Shown: positions 46,534-58,602, counted from the first letter of the stretch. The stretch: 64,000 nt of DNA from Enterobacter vonholyi (GCF_008364555.1 NZ_VTUC01000012.1:1-64000), one strand, 5' to 3'. Numbers and translations are program-made. Notes: generated by a model from the sequence alone, not told the origin.

Positions 46534-47928
46534 GTGTCACTTTCGCTTTGGCAGCAGTGTCTTGCCCGATTGCAGGATGAGTTACCAGCCACAGAATTCA
46601 GTATGTGGATCCGCCCGTTGCAGGCGGAACTGAGCGATAACACGCTGGCTTTGTATGCGCCAAACCGTTTTGTGCTCGATTGGGTAAGGGACAAGTACCT
46701 TAATAACATCAATGGACTGCTGAACGATTTCTGTGGGTCAGATGCCCCGCAGCTGCGCTTTGAAGTGGGCACAAAGCCGGTCACCCAAACCGTACGTGAA
46801 ACCGTGAACGTCGCAGCGCCTGCTCAGGCCGCTCCTGCTCCGGCCCCTCGCGTCGCACCCGCTCGTCAGGGCTGGGATAATGTCCCTGCACCGGCTGAGC
46901 CAACCTACCGCTCTAACGTTAACGTGAAACACACGTTCGATAACTTCGTTGAAGGTAAATCGAACCAGCTGGCGCGCGCGGCGGCTCGTCAGGTTGCTGA
47001 TAATCCCGGTGGAGCCTACAACCCGCTGTTCCTTTATGGCGGCACGGGTCTGGGTAAAACGCACCTGCTGCATGCGGTGGGCAACGGCATCATGGCGCGC
47101 AAGCCCAATGCCAAAGTGGTGTATATGCACTCCGAACGCTTCGTTCAGGACATGGTAAAAGCCCTGCAAAACAATGCGATCGAAGAGTTTAAACGCTACT
47201 ATCGTTCCGTTGACGCGCTGCTGATCGATGACATCCAGTTCTTTGCCAATAAAGAACGATCGCAGGAAGAGTTTTTCCACACCTTCAATGCCCTGCTGGA
47301 AGGCAATCAGCAGATCATTTTGACCTCGGATCGTTACCCAAAAGAGATCAACGGCGTTGAAGATCGTCTGAAATCCCGCTTCGGCTGGGGCCTGACCGTG
47401 GCGATCGAGCCACCGGAGCTGGAAACCCGCGTCGCGATCCTGATGAAGAAAGCCGATGAAAATGACATTCGCCTGCCGGGTGAAGTGGCGTTCTTCATTG
47501 CCAAGCGTCTGCGCTCCAACGTCCGTGAGCTGGAGGGGGCACTGAACCGCGTTATCGCCAATGCCAACTTCACCGGTCGTGCGATCACCATCGATTTTGT
47601 GCGTGAAGCGCTGCGCGATTTGCTGGCATTGCAGGAAAAACTGGTCACTATCGACAATATTCAAAAGACGGTGGCTGAGTACTACAAGATCAAAGTGGCA
47701 GATTTACTGTCTAAACGTCGTTCCCGCTCGGTGGCGCGTCCGCGTCAGATGGCGATGGCGCTGGCAAAGGAGTTAACCAACCACAGTCTGCCGGAAATCG
47801 GGGATGCGTTTGGTGGCCGTGACCATACGACCGTACTGCACGCTTGTCGCAAGATTGAGCAGTTACGCGAAGAAAGCCACGACATAAAAGAAGATTTTTC
47901 CAATCTAATCAGAACATTATCATCGTGA
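46534..47928 (+). CDS. dnaA: replication initiator DnaA
   Basis: A 464-residue initiator. Domain I (1-85, DnaB/DiaA contact), a short Ala/Pro-rich domain II (about 86-130), AAA+ domain III with Walker [10 protein letters not shown] (about 168-176) and Walker B LLIDDIQF, and domain IV with the DnaA-box signature [15 protein letters not shown] (about 430-444). Start is GTG at 46534 (VSLSLWQQ), as in E. coli, with GTGGAG ahead; a GTG four codons upstream lies inside that site. First gene of dnaA-dnaN-recF. Confidence 0.98.
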   Translation: MSLSLWQQCLARLQDELPATEFSMWIRPLQAELSDNTLALYAPNRFVLDWVRDKYLNNINGLLNDFCGSDAPQLRFEVGTKPVTQTVRETVNVAAPAQAAPAPAPRVAPARQGWDNVPAPAEPTYRSNVNVKHTFDNFVEGKSNQLARAAARQVADNPGGAYNPLFLYGGTGLGKTHLLHAVGNGIMARKPNAKVVYMHSERFVQDMVKALQNNAIEEFKRYYRSVDALLIDDIQFFANKERSQEEFFHTFNALLEGNQQIILTSDRYPKEINGVEDRLKSRFGWGLTVAIEPPELETRVAILMKKADENDIRLPGEVAFFIAKRLRSNVRELEGALNRVIANANFTGRAITIDFVREALRDLLALQEKLVTIDNIQKTVAEYYKIKVADLLSKRRSRSVARPRQMAMALAKELTNHSLPEIGDAFGGRDHTTVLHACRKIEQLREESHDIKEDFSNLIRTLSS

Positions 47929-47932
47929 CGCT

Positions 47933-49033
47933 ATGAAATTTACCGTTGAACGTGAACATTTATTAAAACCGCTGCAACAGGTGAGTGGCCCATTAGGCGG
48001 TCGCCCAACGCTGCCTATTCTCGGAAACCTGCTGCTTCAGGTCGCGGACGGTACGCTGTCGCTGACCGGTACAGATCTGGAAATGGAAATGATCGCGCGC
48101 GTTACGCTGACGCAGCCGCACGACGCGGGCGCGACCACGGTTCCGGCACGTAAATTCTTTGATATCTGCCGCGGGCTGCCGGAAGGCGCTGAAATCGCCG
48201 TGCAGCTGGAAGGCGACCGTATGCTGGTGCGTTCTGGCCGCAGCCGTTTCTCGCTCTCCACGCTGCCAGCAGCGGACTTCCCGAACCTGGACGACTGGCA
48301 GAGCGAAGTTGAATTCACCCTGCCTCAGGCGACGATGAAGCGTCTGATTGAAGCCACGCAGTTTTCCATGGCGCATCAGGACGTTCGTTACTACTTAAAC
48401 GGCATGCTGTTCGAAACCGAAGGTGAAGAGCTGCGTACCGTGGCAACCGACGGCCACCGTCTGGCGGTCTGTTCTATGCCGATTGGCGACTCACTGCCAA
48501 ACCATTCGGTGATCGTGCCGCGTAAAGGGGTGATTGAGCTGATGCGTATGCTCGACGGTGGCGACACGCCGCTGCGCGTGCAGATCGGCAGCAACAACAT
48601 CCGTGCACACGTGGGTGATTTTGTCTTCACGTCTAAGCTGGTTGACGGTCGTTTCCCGGATTATCGCCGCGTATTGCCGAAGAATCCGGACAAAACGCTG
48701 GAAGCAGGCTGCGACAGCCTCAAGCAGGCCTTTGCCCGTGCCGCCATCCTCTCTAACGAGAAATTCCGCGGCGTGCGCCTGTACGTGAGTGAAAACCAGA
48801 TCAAAATCACCGCTAACAACCCGGAGCAGGAAGAGGCAGAAGAGATTCTGGACGTCACCTACGCCGGGGCTGAGATGGAAATCGGCTTTAACGTCAGCTA
48901 CGTACTGGATGTGCTGAATGCGCTGAAATGCGAAAACGTGCGCATTCTGCTGACCGACTCCGTTTCAAGCGTACAGATTGAAGATGCCGCATCACAGTCG
49001 GCTGCCTATGTTGTCATGCCAATGAGACTGTAA
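47933..49033 (+). CDS. dnaN: DNA polymerase III beta sliding clamp
   Basis: A 366-residue clamp of three similar domains (about 1-125, 126-245, 246-366) that forms a ring dimer on DNA and binds polymerases, MutS and Hda. The C-terminal YVVMPMRL end, part of the client-binding pocket, is intact. It starts 4 bases after dnaA and overlaps recF by one base. Confidence 0.98.
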   Translation: MKFTVEREHLLKPLQQVSGPLGGRPTLPILGNLLLQVADGTLSLTGTDLEMEMIARVTLTQPHDAGATTVPARKFFDICRGLPEGAEIAVQLEGDRMLVRSGRSRFSLSTLPAADFPNLDDWQSEVEFTLPQATMKRLIEATQFSMAHQDVRYYLNGMLFETEGEELRTVATDGHRLAVCSMPIGDSLPNHSVIVPRKGVIELMRMLDGGDTPLRVQIGSNNIRAHVGDFVFTSKLVDGRFPDYRRVLPKNPDKTLEAGCDSLKQAFARAAILSNEKFRGVRLYVSENQIKITANNPEQEEAEEILDVTYAGAEMEIGFNVSYVLDVLNALKCENVRILLTDSVSSVQIEDAASQSAAYVVMPMRL

Positions 49034-50106
49034 TGTCGCTCACCCGTCTGTTGATCCGCGACTTTCGCAATATCGAAAGCGCGGATCTCGCTTTATCCCC
49101 CGGCTTTAACTTCCTGGTTGGCGCAAACGGCAGCGGCAAAACCAGCGTGCTTGAGGCCATCTATACGCTCGGCCACGGTCGGGCGTTTCGCAGTTTGCAG
49201 ATTGGTCGCGTCATTCGCCACGAGCAGGAATCCTTTGTTCTGCACGGGCGTTTGCAGGGGGCGGAGCGGGAAACCGCGATCGGCCTGACCAAAGACAAGC
49301 AGGGCGACAGCAAGGTGCGCATCGACGGCACTGACGGCCATAAAGTGGCGGAGCTTGCGCTGCTGATGCCGATGCAGCTGATAACGCCCGAGGGGTTTAC
49401 TTTACTCAACGGCGGCCCCAAATACAGAAGAGCGTTCCTCGACTGGGGATGCTTTCACAACGAAGCCGGATTCTTTAACGCCTGGAGCAACCTGAAGCGT
49501 CTGCTCAAGCAGCGTAACGCCGCGCTGCGCCAGGTGACGCGCTACGCCCAGCTGCGTCCGTGGGACATGGAGTTAATCCCTCTTGCGGAACAGATTAGCC
49601 GCTGGCGTGCCGAATACAGCGCTGGTATCGCCGAAGACATGGCCGACACCTGCAAACAGTTTTTACCTGAATTCTCTCTCACCTTCTCCTTCCAGCGCGG
49701 CTGGGAAAAAGAGACGGACTATGCCGAGGTGTTAGAGAGAAACTTCGAGCGCGACCGCATGTTGACCTATACCGCGCACGGCCCGCACAAGGCGGATTTC
49801 CGCATTCGTGCTGACGGTGCGCCGGTGGAAGACACGCTGTCGCGCGGGCAGCTCAAGCTCCTGATGTGTGCGCTGCGCCTGGCACAGGGAGAGTTTCTCA
49901 CCCGCGAGAGCGGAAGACGCTGCCTGTACCTGATAGATGATTTTGCCTCGGAACTTGACGACGCGCGGCGCGGGCTGCTTGCCAGCCGCTTAAAAGCCAC
50001 GCAGTCGCAGGTTTTCGTTAGCGCGATAAGCGCTGAACACGTTATAGACATGTCGGACGAAAATTCGAAGATGTTTACCGTGGAAAAGGGTAAAATAACG
50101 GATTAA
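49033..50106 (+). CDS. recF: recombination protein RecF
   Basis: A 357-residue SMC-like ATPase that loads RecA at gaps with RecO and RecR. Walker A is GANGSGKTS (about 30-38), the signature is [19 protein letters not shown] near 268-286, and Walker B is [12 protein letters not shown]. The start overlaps the dnaN stop (TAATG), so translation is coupled. Same length as E. coli. Confidence 0.97.
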   Translation: MSLTRLLIRDFRNIESADLALSPGFNFLVGANGSGKTSVLEAIYTLGHGRAFRSLQIGRVIRHEQESFVLHGRLQGAERETAIGLTKDKQGDSKVRIDGTDGHKVAELALLMPMQLITPEGFTLLNGGPKYRRAFLDWGCFHNEAGFFNAWSNLKRLLKQRNAALRQVTRYAQLRPWDMELIPLAEQISRWRAEYSAGIAEDMADTCKQFLPEFSLTFSFQRGWEKETDYAEVLERNFERDRMLTYTAHGPHKADFRIRADGAPVEDTLSRGQLKLLMCALRLAQGEFLTRESGRRCLYLIDDFASELDDARRGLLASRLKATQSQVFVSAISAEHVIDMSDENSKMFTVEKGKITD

Positions 50107-50116
50107 CCCAAGTTGA

Positions 50117-52546
<2,430 letters not shown>

Positions 52547-52571
52547 TCGACGTTATACCGCACGATAACTG

Positions 52572-52596
52572 GCCGCGCGTTTAGCGCGGCTTTTTT
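52572..52596 (+). terminator. gyrB terminator overlapping the convergent LysR gene
   Basis: GCCGCGC (52572-52578), loop GTTTA, GCGCGGC (52584-52590), then six T. A strong rho-independent terminator 25 bases after the gyrB stop. Its right arm is also the last codons of the LysR gene on the other strand. Confidence 0.93.
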
Positions 52597-53516
52597 ATGG
52601 GCGCAGGCATATCCAGCGACATCACGGATGGTAAACGGCTCGCCAGCGTATCTATCGCTATTCTTACCCTCAGCGGCAGATGCGGCGTCTGCTGCCACAC
52701 GGCATGAACGTTGAAATGCACATCCGGTGCCTGCTTCAGGAGCGGGACGAGTTTACCCTGATGGATTTCTTTAACGACCATCCAGCAGGGCAGCCATGCA
52801 ATGCCGTGTCCGGCCAGCGCAGCGTCGCAGATCGCCTGCAAATCATCCATATTGAGTGATGACCGGGGTGTAAAGGTGTGCGACGTTCCTTCGTTATCCA
52901 TCAGCTGCCAGGACAACACTCTGCCTGCGCTCAAATAGTTGATGGCCGTATGCTGGGATAAATCATTAACGCTTTGTGGCTGGCCTTTCTTCAGCAGATA
53001 CTCCGGCGTGGCGCACAGCACCATGCGGTGTTCTCCCAGCTTTCTGGCGACCAGCACGCTGCTGTCCTGAAGCGTGCCGTTACGCACCGCCATATCAAAC
53101 CCTTCCTCCACCAGATCCACCACGCGGTCGCTGAACGACATTTCAAGCTCAAGCCCGGGGTGTTCCTGCGCCAGTTCAATCAACAGCGGCGCGACGCACT
53201 GGCGGCCAAAGAGTACCGGCATGGCAACGCGCAGGCGGCCGCTGACCTGCTGTTTCCCCGTTTCAAGCAGCGACTCTGCGCCCCGAATCTCCTCCAGCGC
53301 GCGCAGGCAGCGTTCATAAAAAAGGGCGCCGTTATCGGTCAGCCTCTGGCTGCGGGTGGTGCGCTGAAAGAGCCGTACTCCCAGGCGTTCCTCAAGGCGA
53401 GCAATGCTTTTTCCCACCGCCGAGCGCGACAGGTGCAGGCGAACTGCGGCCTGTGCAAAGCTTCCTGCCTCCACGGCAGCGACAAAAACAGGAATATCTT
53501 TCAGCGTATCGGTCAT
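52581..53516 (-). CDS. LysR-family transcriptional regulator
   Basis: A 311-residue LysR regulator of the CrgA/DsdC-like branch often found beside oxidoreductases. The N-terminal winged helix is SFAQAAVRLHLSRSAVGKSI (about residues 19-38), followed by a linker helix and an effector-binding domain with the GRQCVAPLL/ELEMSFSDRVVDLVEEGFDMAVR signature split across 105-145. I chose the ATG at 53516 (MTDTLKDIPVF) over an upstream TTG/ATG because LysR proteins normally start about there. It is divergent from the dehydrogenase and probably controls it. The pair is absent between gyrB and yidA in E. coli K-12. Confidence 0.85.
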   Translation of the reverse strand: MTDTLKDIPVFVAAVEAGSFAQAAVRLHLSRSAVGKSIARLEERLGVRLFQRTTRSQRLTDNGALFYERCLRALEEIRGAESLLETGKQQVSGRLRVAMPVLFGRQCVAPLLIELAQEHPGLELEMSFSDRVVDLVEEGFDMAVRNGTLQDSSVLVARKLGEHRMVLCATPEYLLKKGQPQSVNDLSQHTAINYLSAGRVLSWQLMDNEGTSHTFTPRSSLNMDDLQAICDAALAGHGIAWLPCWMVVKEIHQGKLVPLLKQAPDVHFNVHAVWQQTPHLPLRVRIAIDTLASRLPSVMSLDMPAPIKKPR

Positions 53517-53625
53517 GGATTGTATCCATTCAGGCATCAATAAAGAGAAAACTTATCGCCACTGGTGACGAAGAGTCAACGCTAGACTGTCGGTACTGAA
53601 GCTTATTTGATCGCAGGAGAGAAAA
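53517..53625. promoter_or_regulatory. LysR / dehydrogenase divergent promoter region
   Basis: A 109-bp divergent gap. On the minus strand TTGACT (53574-53579) with a 16-bp spacer and GATAAG (53552-53557) is a fair promoter for the LysR gene. On the plus strand TAGACT (53583-53588) may be the -10 of the dehydrogenase. LysR binding sites (T-N11-A) cannot be fixed by eye. Confidence 0.5.
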
Positions 53626-54651
53626 ATGACAGAGACAATGCAACGCTGGACGATGAACGCCCTCGGGCGCGAGAGCCTCACACTCACTCAGGAGCCCATT
53701 CCACAGCCAGGCCCGGGTGAAGTACGCGTGCGGGTGAATGCCGTTGCGCTCAACTATCGCGATAAAATGGTGATTGAAGGCACGATGCCGATTCCGCTCT
53801 CCTTCCCGTTTACCCCGGCGTCTGACATGGCGGGCGTCGTAGACAGCGTTGGTGAAGGCGTCACGCGTTTCCAGCCTGGCGCTCGCGTTATCTCAACCTT
53901 TTTCCCGGAGTGGATCGACGGTAAACCGCAGGCGGACGCGCGCAATTTGCCCTATAGAACGTCCGGCGGATACTTCCAGGGAATGCTGGCCGAATATGTG
54001 ATTGTGAAGGAAGACGCGCTGGCGGTATCGCCGGAAACCCTGGATGACGCAGAGGCCAGCACCTTACCCTGTGCAGGGCTTACCGCCTGGTTCGCGCTGG
54101 TGGAACGCGGCCAGCTGCGCGCCGGGCAATCGGTGCTGGTACAGGGGACGGGCGGCGTGGCGATTTTCGCCCTGCAAATTGCCAAAGCGCACGGCGCAGA
54201 GGTCATTGTTACGTCCGGGAGCGATGAAAAGCTGGCGCTGGCCAAAACGCTGGGGGCCAGCCAGGGCATCAACCGCCTGAAAGGCGACTGGGCTGAAGAG
54301 GCGCTGGCGCTGACTCAGGATCGCGGCATTGACCATATTATTGAAACCGTGGGGGGCGAGAACCTGAAGCATTCCCTGCGCGCCGTTGCCGTTCATGGAC
54401 GCATATCGGTCATTGGCGTGCTGGCCGGAACTGACATTTCACTCTCTGCTGGCGAACTGTTGCTGAAATCTCCCGTCATTCAGGGGATCGGCGTAGGACA
54501 CCGCAGGGCGCTGGAAGATTTCGTTCGCGCTGTTGACGTCACGGGACTGAAGCCGGTGATTGAGCATCGCTACCGCTTTAACGAGCTTGAACAGGCACTT
54601 GAACATCTGGATCGCGGCGCGTTTGGTAAAATCGTTCTCACCCGCGAGTAA
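53626..54651 (+). CDS. zinc-independent alcohol dehydrogenase / quinone oxidoreductase (MDR family)
   Basis: A 341-residue medium-chain reductase. The N-terminal GroES-like domain has NYRDKMVIEG where zinc enzymes have the catalytic Cys, so zinc is probably not used, as in quinone oxidoreductases. The Rossmann domain has the NAD(P) motif VQGTGGVAIFALQIAKA (about 165-181). The reaction is reduction of an aldehyde, enone or quinone with NAD(P)H; the substrate is not known. GGAGAG ribosome site. Divergent from its probable LysR regulator. Confidence 0.85.
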   Translation: MTETMQRWTMNALGRESLTLTQEPIPQPGPGEVRVRVNAVALNYRDKMVIEGTMPIPLSFPFTPASDMAGVVDSVGEGVTRFQPGARVISTFFPEWIDGKPQADARNLPYRTSGGYFQGMLAEYVIVKEDALAVSPETLDDAEASTLPCAGLTAWFALVERGQLRAGQSVLVQGTGGVAIFALQIAKAHGAEVIVTSGSDEKLALAKTLGASQGINRLKGDWAEEALALTQDRGIDHIIETVGGENLKHSLRAVAVHGRISVIGVLAGTDISLSAGELLLKSPVIQGIGVGHRRALEDFVRAVDVTGLKPVIEHRYRFNELEQALEHLDRGAFGKIVLTRE

Positions 54652-54766
54652 GCCTTTGTTCCCCGGGATAAACGTAAAAGGGGTGTTCCTGTTGCGCAAT
54701 GTAGCTCTATTTTTGTGTGCTTAATCGCGTTAGCATGAGGCAGCACTCATTTATTCCGGGGAACTC

Positions 54767-55579
54767 ATGGCTATCAAACTCATTGCAATCGATATGGACG
54801 GCACGCTGCTGTTGCCGGACCACACCATCTCTCCAGCTGTTAAAAACGCGATCGCCGCGGCGCGCGCAAAGGGCGTGAATGTGGTTCTGACCACGGGGCG
54901 TCCGTATGCTGGCGTGCACAGCTACCTGAAAGAGCTGCACATGAATCAGCCGGGTGATTACTGCATCACCTATAACGGCGCGCTGGTGCAGAAAGCCGCA
55001 GATGGCAGTACGGTTGCGCAAACCGCGCTGAACTATGACGACTACCGGTTCCTGGAAAAACTGTCCCGTGAGGTGGGTTCCCACTTCCACGCCCTCGATC
55101 GCAATACGCTTTACACCGCCAACCGTGATATCAGCTACTACACGGTACATGAATCCTACGTTGCGACCATTCCGCTGGTGTTCTGTGAAGCCGAGAAAAT
55201 GGATCCGGCGACCCAGTTCCTGAAAGTGATGATGATCGACGAGCCGGAGATCCTGGATAAGGCGATTGCACGCATTCCGGCCGAGGTGAAAGAGAAATAC
55301 ACCGTGCTGAAAAGTGCGCCGTACTTCCTCGAAATACTCGATAAACGCGTCAATAAAGGCACCGGCGTTAAATCGCTGGCTGACGCGCTGGGCATTAAGC
55401 CGGATGAAATCATGGCTCTGGGCGATCAGGAAAACGACATCGCGATGATTGAATACGCGGGCATGGGCGTGGCGATGGAAAACGCTATTCCGTCGGTGAA
55501 AGAAGTGGCTAATTTTGTCACCAAATCCAACCTGGAAGACGGCGTTGCCTACGCGATTGAGAAGTTTGTGCTGAACTAA
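54767..55579 (+). CDS. yidA: sugar phosphatase YidA (HAD, Cof family)
   Basis: A 270-residue Cof-type HAD hydrolase, same length as E. coli. Motif I is AIDMDGTLL (about 7-15), motif II TTGRP, motif III Lys near 195, and motif IV ALGDQENDIAMI (about 218-229). A mobile alpha/beta cap sits between motifs II and III. E. coli YidA removes phosphate from several sugar phosphates such as erythrose-4-P and glucose-1-P. It normally follows gyrB directly. Confidence 0.96.
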   Translation: MAIKLIAIDMDGTLLLPDHTISPAVKNAIAAARAKGVNVVLTTGRPYAGVHSYLKELHMNQPGDYCITYNGALVQKAADGSTVAQTALNYDDYRFLEKLSREVGSHFHALDRNTLYTANRDISYYTVHESYVATIPLVFCEAEKMDPATQFLKVMMIDEPEILDKAIARIPAEVKEKYTVLKSAPYFLEILDKRVNKGTGVKSLADALGIKPDEIMALGDQENDIAMIEYAGMGVAMENAIPSVKEVANFVTKSNLEDGVAYAIEKFVLN

Positions 55580-55629
55580 ACACCCGCTTGCTATACCCTG
55601 ATGCGATAACTGTGCATCAGGGTATCCTC

Positions 55630-56859
55630 ATGAAACAAATCACCTTCGCTTCCCGCAACCACCAGCTGACCAACATCAATACCTGGACGCCGGACAGCCA
55701 GTGGCTGGTCTATGACGTGCGCCCGTCAGGTGCGTCGTTCACCGGTGAAACCATCGAGCGGGTCAACGTCGGCACGGGTGAGGTGGAGGTGGTTTATCGC
55801 GCCACTGACGGCGCGCACGTCGGCGTGGTGACCGTTCATCCCACGCAGGAAAAATACGTGTTTATCCACGGTCCGAAAAACCCGGATGCAGACTGGCACT
55901 ACGATTTTCATCATCGTCAGGGGGTGATTGCGCATCACGGCCAGTTGAGCAACCTGGACGCGATGGATATCACTTCGCCGTACACTCCTGGCGCGCTGCG
56001 CGGCGGAAGCCACGTCCATGTCTTCAGCCCGAACGGCCTGCTCGTCAGCTTTACCTATAACGACCACGTGCTCCACGAGCGCGATCCTAAACTTGATTTA
56101 CGCAACGTCGGCGTGGCGGCGCCTTTCGGTCCGGTAAACCCGCAGGGGAACCATCCCCGTGAATACCCGGGCGCTTACTGGAGCGTGCTGGTCAGCCGCA
56201 CGACGCCCAATCCGCAGCCGGGCAGCGACGAGATTAACCGCGCTTACGAAGAGGGCTGGGTGGGCAACGACAGGCTGGCGTTTATCGGCGATACCCTGTG
56301 TGCAACCGGCGAGAAAGTGCCTGAACTTTTTATTGTTAATCTGCCCGAAGACGAGCAGGGCTGGAAGCGTGCGGGCGATGCGCCGCTACAGGGCACGACG
56401 GATACCCTGCCAGCGCCGCCAGCGGGAGTAGAACAGCGTCGTTTAACCTTTACGCATCAGAGGGCGTATCCGGGTCTGGTAAACGTGCCGCGTCACTGGG
56501 TTCGCAGTAATCCGCAGGGGACACAGATTGCGTTTCTGATGCGGGATGATAACGGCATTGTGCAGCTGTGGCTGATCTCGCCGGAGGGCGGCGAGCCGCG
56601 CCAGTTGACGCGAAACGGAAGCGATATCCAGTCTGCATTTAACTGGCATCCTTCCGGCGATCGTTTGGGGTTTGTGCTCGAAAATAGGATCGCGTGCTGC
56701 GACGCACAGACCGGAGAGGTGACGTTTTTGACGTCCGATCACGGCAATCCGCCATCTGCTGATGCGGTCGTGTTTTCTCCGGACGGGCGCGTTATTGCAT
56801 GGATGGAAGAGACAGCCGGTTTCCGTCAGCTTTGGGTAACGGAAACCGCGCAGCGCTAG
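55630..56859 (+). CDS. yidR: YidR, DUF3748 beta-propeller-like protein
   Basis: A 409-residue protein of the YidR/DUF3748 family. Repeats such as SPDGRVIAWMEET and NPQGTQIAFLMRDDNG resemble the TolB/WD40-like blades of oligopeptidase propellers. No signal peptide is visible. Function unknown; no catalytic domain is attached. The frame extends upstream, but the ATG at 55630 (MKQITFASRNH) matches E. coli. The stop overlaps the convergent yidQ stop (CTAG). Confidence 0.93.
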   Translation: MKQITFASRNHQLTNINTWTPDSQWLVYDVRPSGASFTGETIERVNVGTGEVEVVYRATDGAHVGVVTVHPTQEKYVFIHGPKNPDADWHYDFHHRQGVIAHHGQLSNLDAMDITSPYTPGALRGGSHVHVFSPNGLLVSFTYNDHVLHERDPKLDLRNVGVAAPFGPVNPQGNHPREYPGAYWSVLVSRTTPNPQPGSDEINRAYEEGWVGNDRLAFIGDTLCATGEKVPELFIVNLPEDEQGWKRAGDAPLQGTTDTLPAPPAGVEQRRLTFTHQRAYPGLVNVPRHWVRSNPQGTQIAFLMRDDNGIVQLWLISPEGGEPRQLTRNGSDIQSAFNWHPSGDRLGFVLENRIACCDAQTGEVTFLTSDHGNPPSADAVVFSPDGRVIAWMEETAGFRQLWVTETAQR

Positions 56860-57185
56860 CGTGGAGGCATGTCAGCGGGCGGGATGACGGCGTTTGTCGC
56901 CAGATTCTCCTGCTCGCTTTTTTCTACCCGTGAGCGTACGGAGTTGTCCTTACGAAACATATCCCACGGCAGCAGAAGCGTATCCGCCACGGCCGTAAAC
57001 GGCATATCGAGGATTACCAGGGATTTTGTGCCCCAGTTTGTATCGTCATCGGAGAGCATCGTCGCGCTGGCTCGCGTCCCCGGATATGTTCCTTCTTTAC
57101 CGCCGGTGTGAGACATCACGCTCGAACACCCGCAAAGTAAAACAACCCCGCTGAACGTCGTCAGCTTTATCAGAACATTTTTCAT
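56856..57185 (-). CDS. yidQ: lipoprotein YidQ (DUF1375)
   Basis: A 109-residue lipoprotein. A signal peptide ends in a lipobox LLCG|C near residue 20, followed by SSVMSHTGGKEGTYPGTRA; Ser after Cys suggests outer-membrane sorting. The DUF1375 core has DTLLLPWDMFRK. Function unknown. The start could be this ATG or the one just before it. In E. coli it also lies beside ibpA. Confidence 0.92.
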   Translation of the reverse strand: MKNVLIKLTTFSGVVLLCGCSSVMSHTGGKEGTYPGTRASATMLSDDDTNWGTKSLVILDMPFTAVADTLLLPWDMFRKDNSVRSRVEKSEQENLATNAVIPPADMPPR

Positions 57186-57501
57186 CATCACTCAGTCATC
57201 GTTAATGGCACTGCATAGACCTTCAACTCAGGGTTATAGCGAGCCTTATCCAAAATGGATAGCCCGATAACCCCGCACTGTGGCAGCCATCGCAATTTAA
57301 CCCTTTGTGCTGTTGTCCCAGTCTAAGCGAGATGCAGGAAAGTGCAAAAAAAAGTGCAGGTGTCGTTCTTGAAAAGGCCGATTGCAGACCCATTTTAATG
57401 ATGTGGCCCGATAACGAACTCGCCTGATGGGTGTTCGGGGGCGCAAAGGCCTGTCCATGGTGGAAGGCTTCAACTTCTCGCTGATTTCAGGAGTTTTATT
57501 T
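57186..57501. promoter_or_regulatory. yidQ-ibpA divergent region with sigma-32 promoter
   Basis: A 316-bp region. A heat-shock promoter for ibpA has -35 CTTGAAA (57368-57374) and -10 ACCCATTTT (from 57388) with a 13-bp gap, matching the sigma-32 consensus CTTGAAA-N13-CCCCATNT. Near yidQ there is a small hairpin, TATCCA/TGGATA (57247-57261). A direct repeat AAAGTGCA lies near 57339-57357. The yidQ promoter is not clear. Confidence 0.8.
57400..57501 (+). promoter_or_regulatory. ibpA 5' leader with ROSE-like RNA thermometer
   Basis: About 100 nt between the sigma-32 promoter and the ATG. Near its end TTCTCGCTGATTTCAGGAG (57475-57493) holds the ribosome site AGGAG facing a pyrimidine-rich strand with CGCU, the pattern that masks the site in ROSE thermometers of small heat-shock genes. 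Established for E. coli ibpA; here inferred from layout. Confidence 0.65.
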
Positions 57502-57912
57502 ATGCGTAACTTCGATCTTTCTCCGCTATACCGTTCTGCAATTGGTTTTGACCGTCTGTTTAACCATTTAGAAAATAACCAAAGCCAGAGCAACGGCTAC
57601 CCTCCATACAATGTTGAGCTGGTCGACGAAAACCACTACCGCATCGCCATTGCCGTCGCCGGTTTTGCAGAAAACGAACTGGAGATCACCGCGCAGGACA
57701 ACCTGCTGGTGGTGAAAGGTTCCCATACGGCCGAGCAGAAAGAACGTACCTACCTTTATCAGGGCATCGCCGAGCGCAACTTTGAACGCAAGTTCCAGTT
57801 AGCCGAGAACATTCACGTGAAAGGCGCGAACCTGGTCAACGGCCTGCTGTTTATCGAACTGGAACGTGTGATTCCGGAAGAGAAAAAACCGCGTCGTATC
57901 GAAATTAACTAA
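57502..57912 (+). CDS. ibpA: small heat shock protein IbpA
   Basis: A 136-residue small heat-shock protein (137 in E. coli). A central alpha-crystallin domain (about 35-125) with [12 protein letters not shown] and the [13 protein letters not shown] strand; the C-terminal IEI-type tail (RRIEIN) holds oligomers together. It binds unfolding proteins for later rescue by ClpB and DnaK. The frame extends 25 codons upstream through the thermometer; the ATG at 57502 is correct. Confidence 0.96.
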   Translation: MRNFDLSPLYRSAIGFDRLFNHLENNQSQSNGYPPYNVELVDENHYRIAIAVAGFAENELEITAQDNLLVVKGSHTAEQKERTYLYQGIAERNFERKFQLAENIHVKGANLVNGLLFIELERVIPEEKKPRRIEIN

Positions 57913-58013
57913 TTATGCGGGTCGCGCGAGCGGCCCACCCGGACTTGTTTGCCGTAACGGGAGCATATGCGAATCCACCTGGATTTGCAGGAACAACTGC
58001 GCACAAAAAATTG

Positions 58014-58045
58014 TGCCGAACTCGCTTCTCAGAAGGAGATTTAGT
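58014..58045 (+). promoter_or_regulatory. ibpB leader, possible second thermometer
   Basis: CTCGCTTCTCAGAAGGAG just ahead of ibpB repeats the pattern of the ibpA leader: a pyrimidine/CGCU strand (58021-58030) able to pair with the AAGGAG site (58033-58038). E. coli ibpB has its own thermosensor in the ibpA-ibpB gap. Confidence 0.5.
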
Positions 58046-58474
58046 ATGCGTAACTACGATTTATCCCCCTTGCTTCGTCAGTGGATTGGTTTTGACAAAC
58101 TGGCTAACGCCCTGCAAAACACCGCTGAGCAACAGACTTTTCCGCCTTACAACATCGAAAAAAGCGACGATAACCACTATCGCATCACCCTGGCGCTGGC
58201 CGGCTTCCGCCAGGAGGATCTGGATATCCAGCTCGAAGGCACGCGTCTGACCGTGAAAGGTACGCCGGAGAAACAAGAGACCGAGACCAAATGGCTGCAT
58301 CAGGGGCTGGTTAATCAGCCGTTTAGCCTGAGCTTTACTCTGGCAGACCATATGGACGTCTCCGGCGCAACGTTTACAAACGGGCTGCTGCATATCGACC
58401 TGACCCGTAACGTGCCGGAAGCCATCGCGCCGCAGCGTATCGCCATTAGCGACCGGCCGGCGTTAAACAGTTAA
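58046..58474 (+). CDS. ibpB: small heat shock protein IbpB
   Basis: A 142-residue partner of IbpA, same length as E. coli. Alpha-crystallin domain (about 33-122) with [10 protein letters not shown] and [13 protein letters not shown], and a C-terminal tail RIAISDRP with the I-x-I motif. IbpA and IbpB co-assemble on aggregates; IbpB aids release. It lies 133 bases after ibpA in one operon. I chose the ATG at 58046 after AAGGAG. Confidence 0.96.
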   Translation: MRNYDLSPLLRQWIGFDKLANALQNTAEQQTFPPYNIEKSDDNHYRITLALAGFRQEDLDIQLEGTRLTVKGTPEKQETETKWLHQGLVNQPFSLSFTLADHMDVSGATFTNGLLHIDLTRNVPEAIAPQRIAISDRPALNS

Positions 58475-58491
58475 CAGTGTGCGGGCTGGTG

Positions 58492-58524
58492 CCCTCATCC
58501 CGGCCCTCTCCCACAGGGAGAGGG
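58492..58524. repeat. CCCTCTCCC palindromic repeat after ibpB
   Basis: CCCTCATCCCGGCCCTCTCCC with a following GGGAGAGGG; arms 58504-58512/58516-58524, ACA loop. The left part matches the complement of the glmU-glmS element (27915-27935) at all but one base. A second copy of the same dispersed element. Confidence 0.7.
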
Positions 58525-58533
58525 TGAAAAGAT

Positions 58534-58560
58534 AAAGCCCTGCCACGACAGGGCTTTTTT
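58534..58560 (+). terminator. ibpAB terminator
   Basis: AAAGCCCTG / CAGGGCTTT stem (58534-58542 and 58549-58557), loop CCACGA, ending in a six-T run. Standard rho-independent terminator. Confidence 0.93.
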
Positions 58561-58602
58561 GTGCGCCATCGCCCATACAACCGCCCACGGCTCTGAGAGA
58601 AT

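Noticed and set aside
57297..57593. Frame antisense to the ibpA leader
   Set aside because: Overlaps the sigma-32 promoter and thermometer; no family resemblance.
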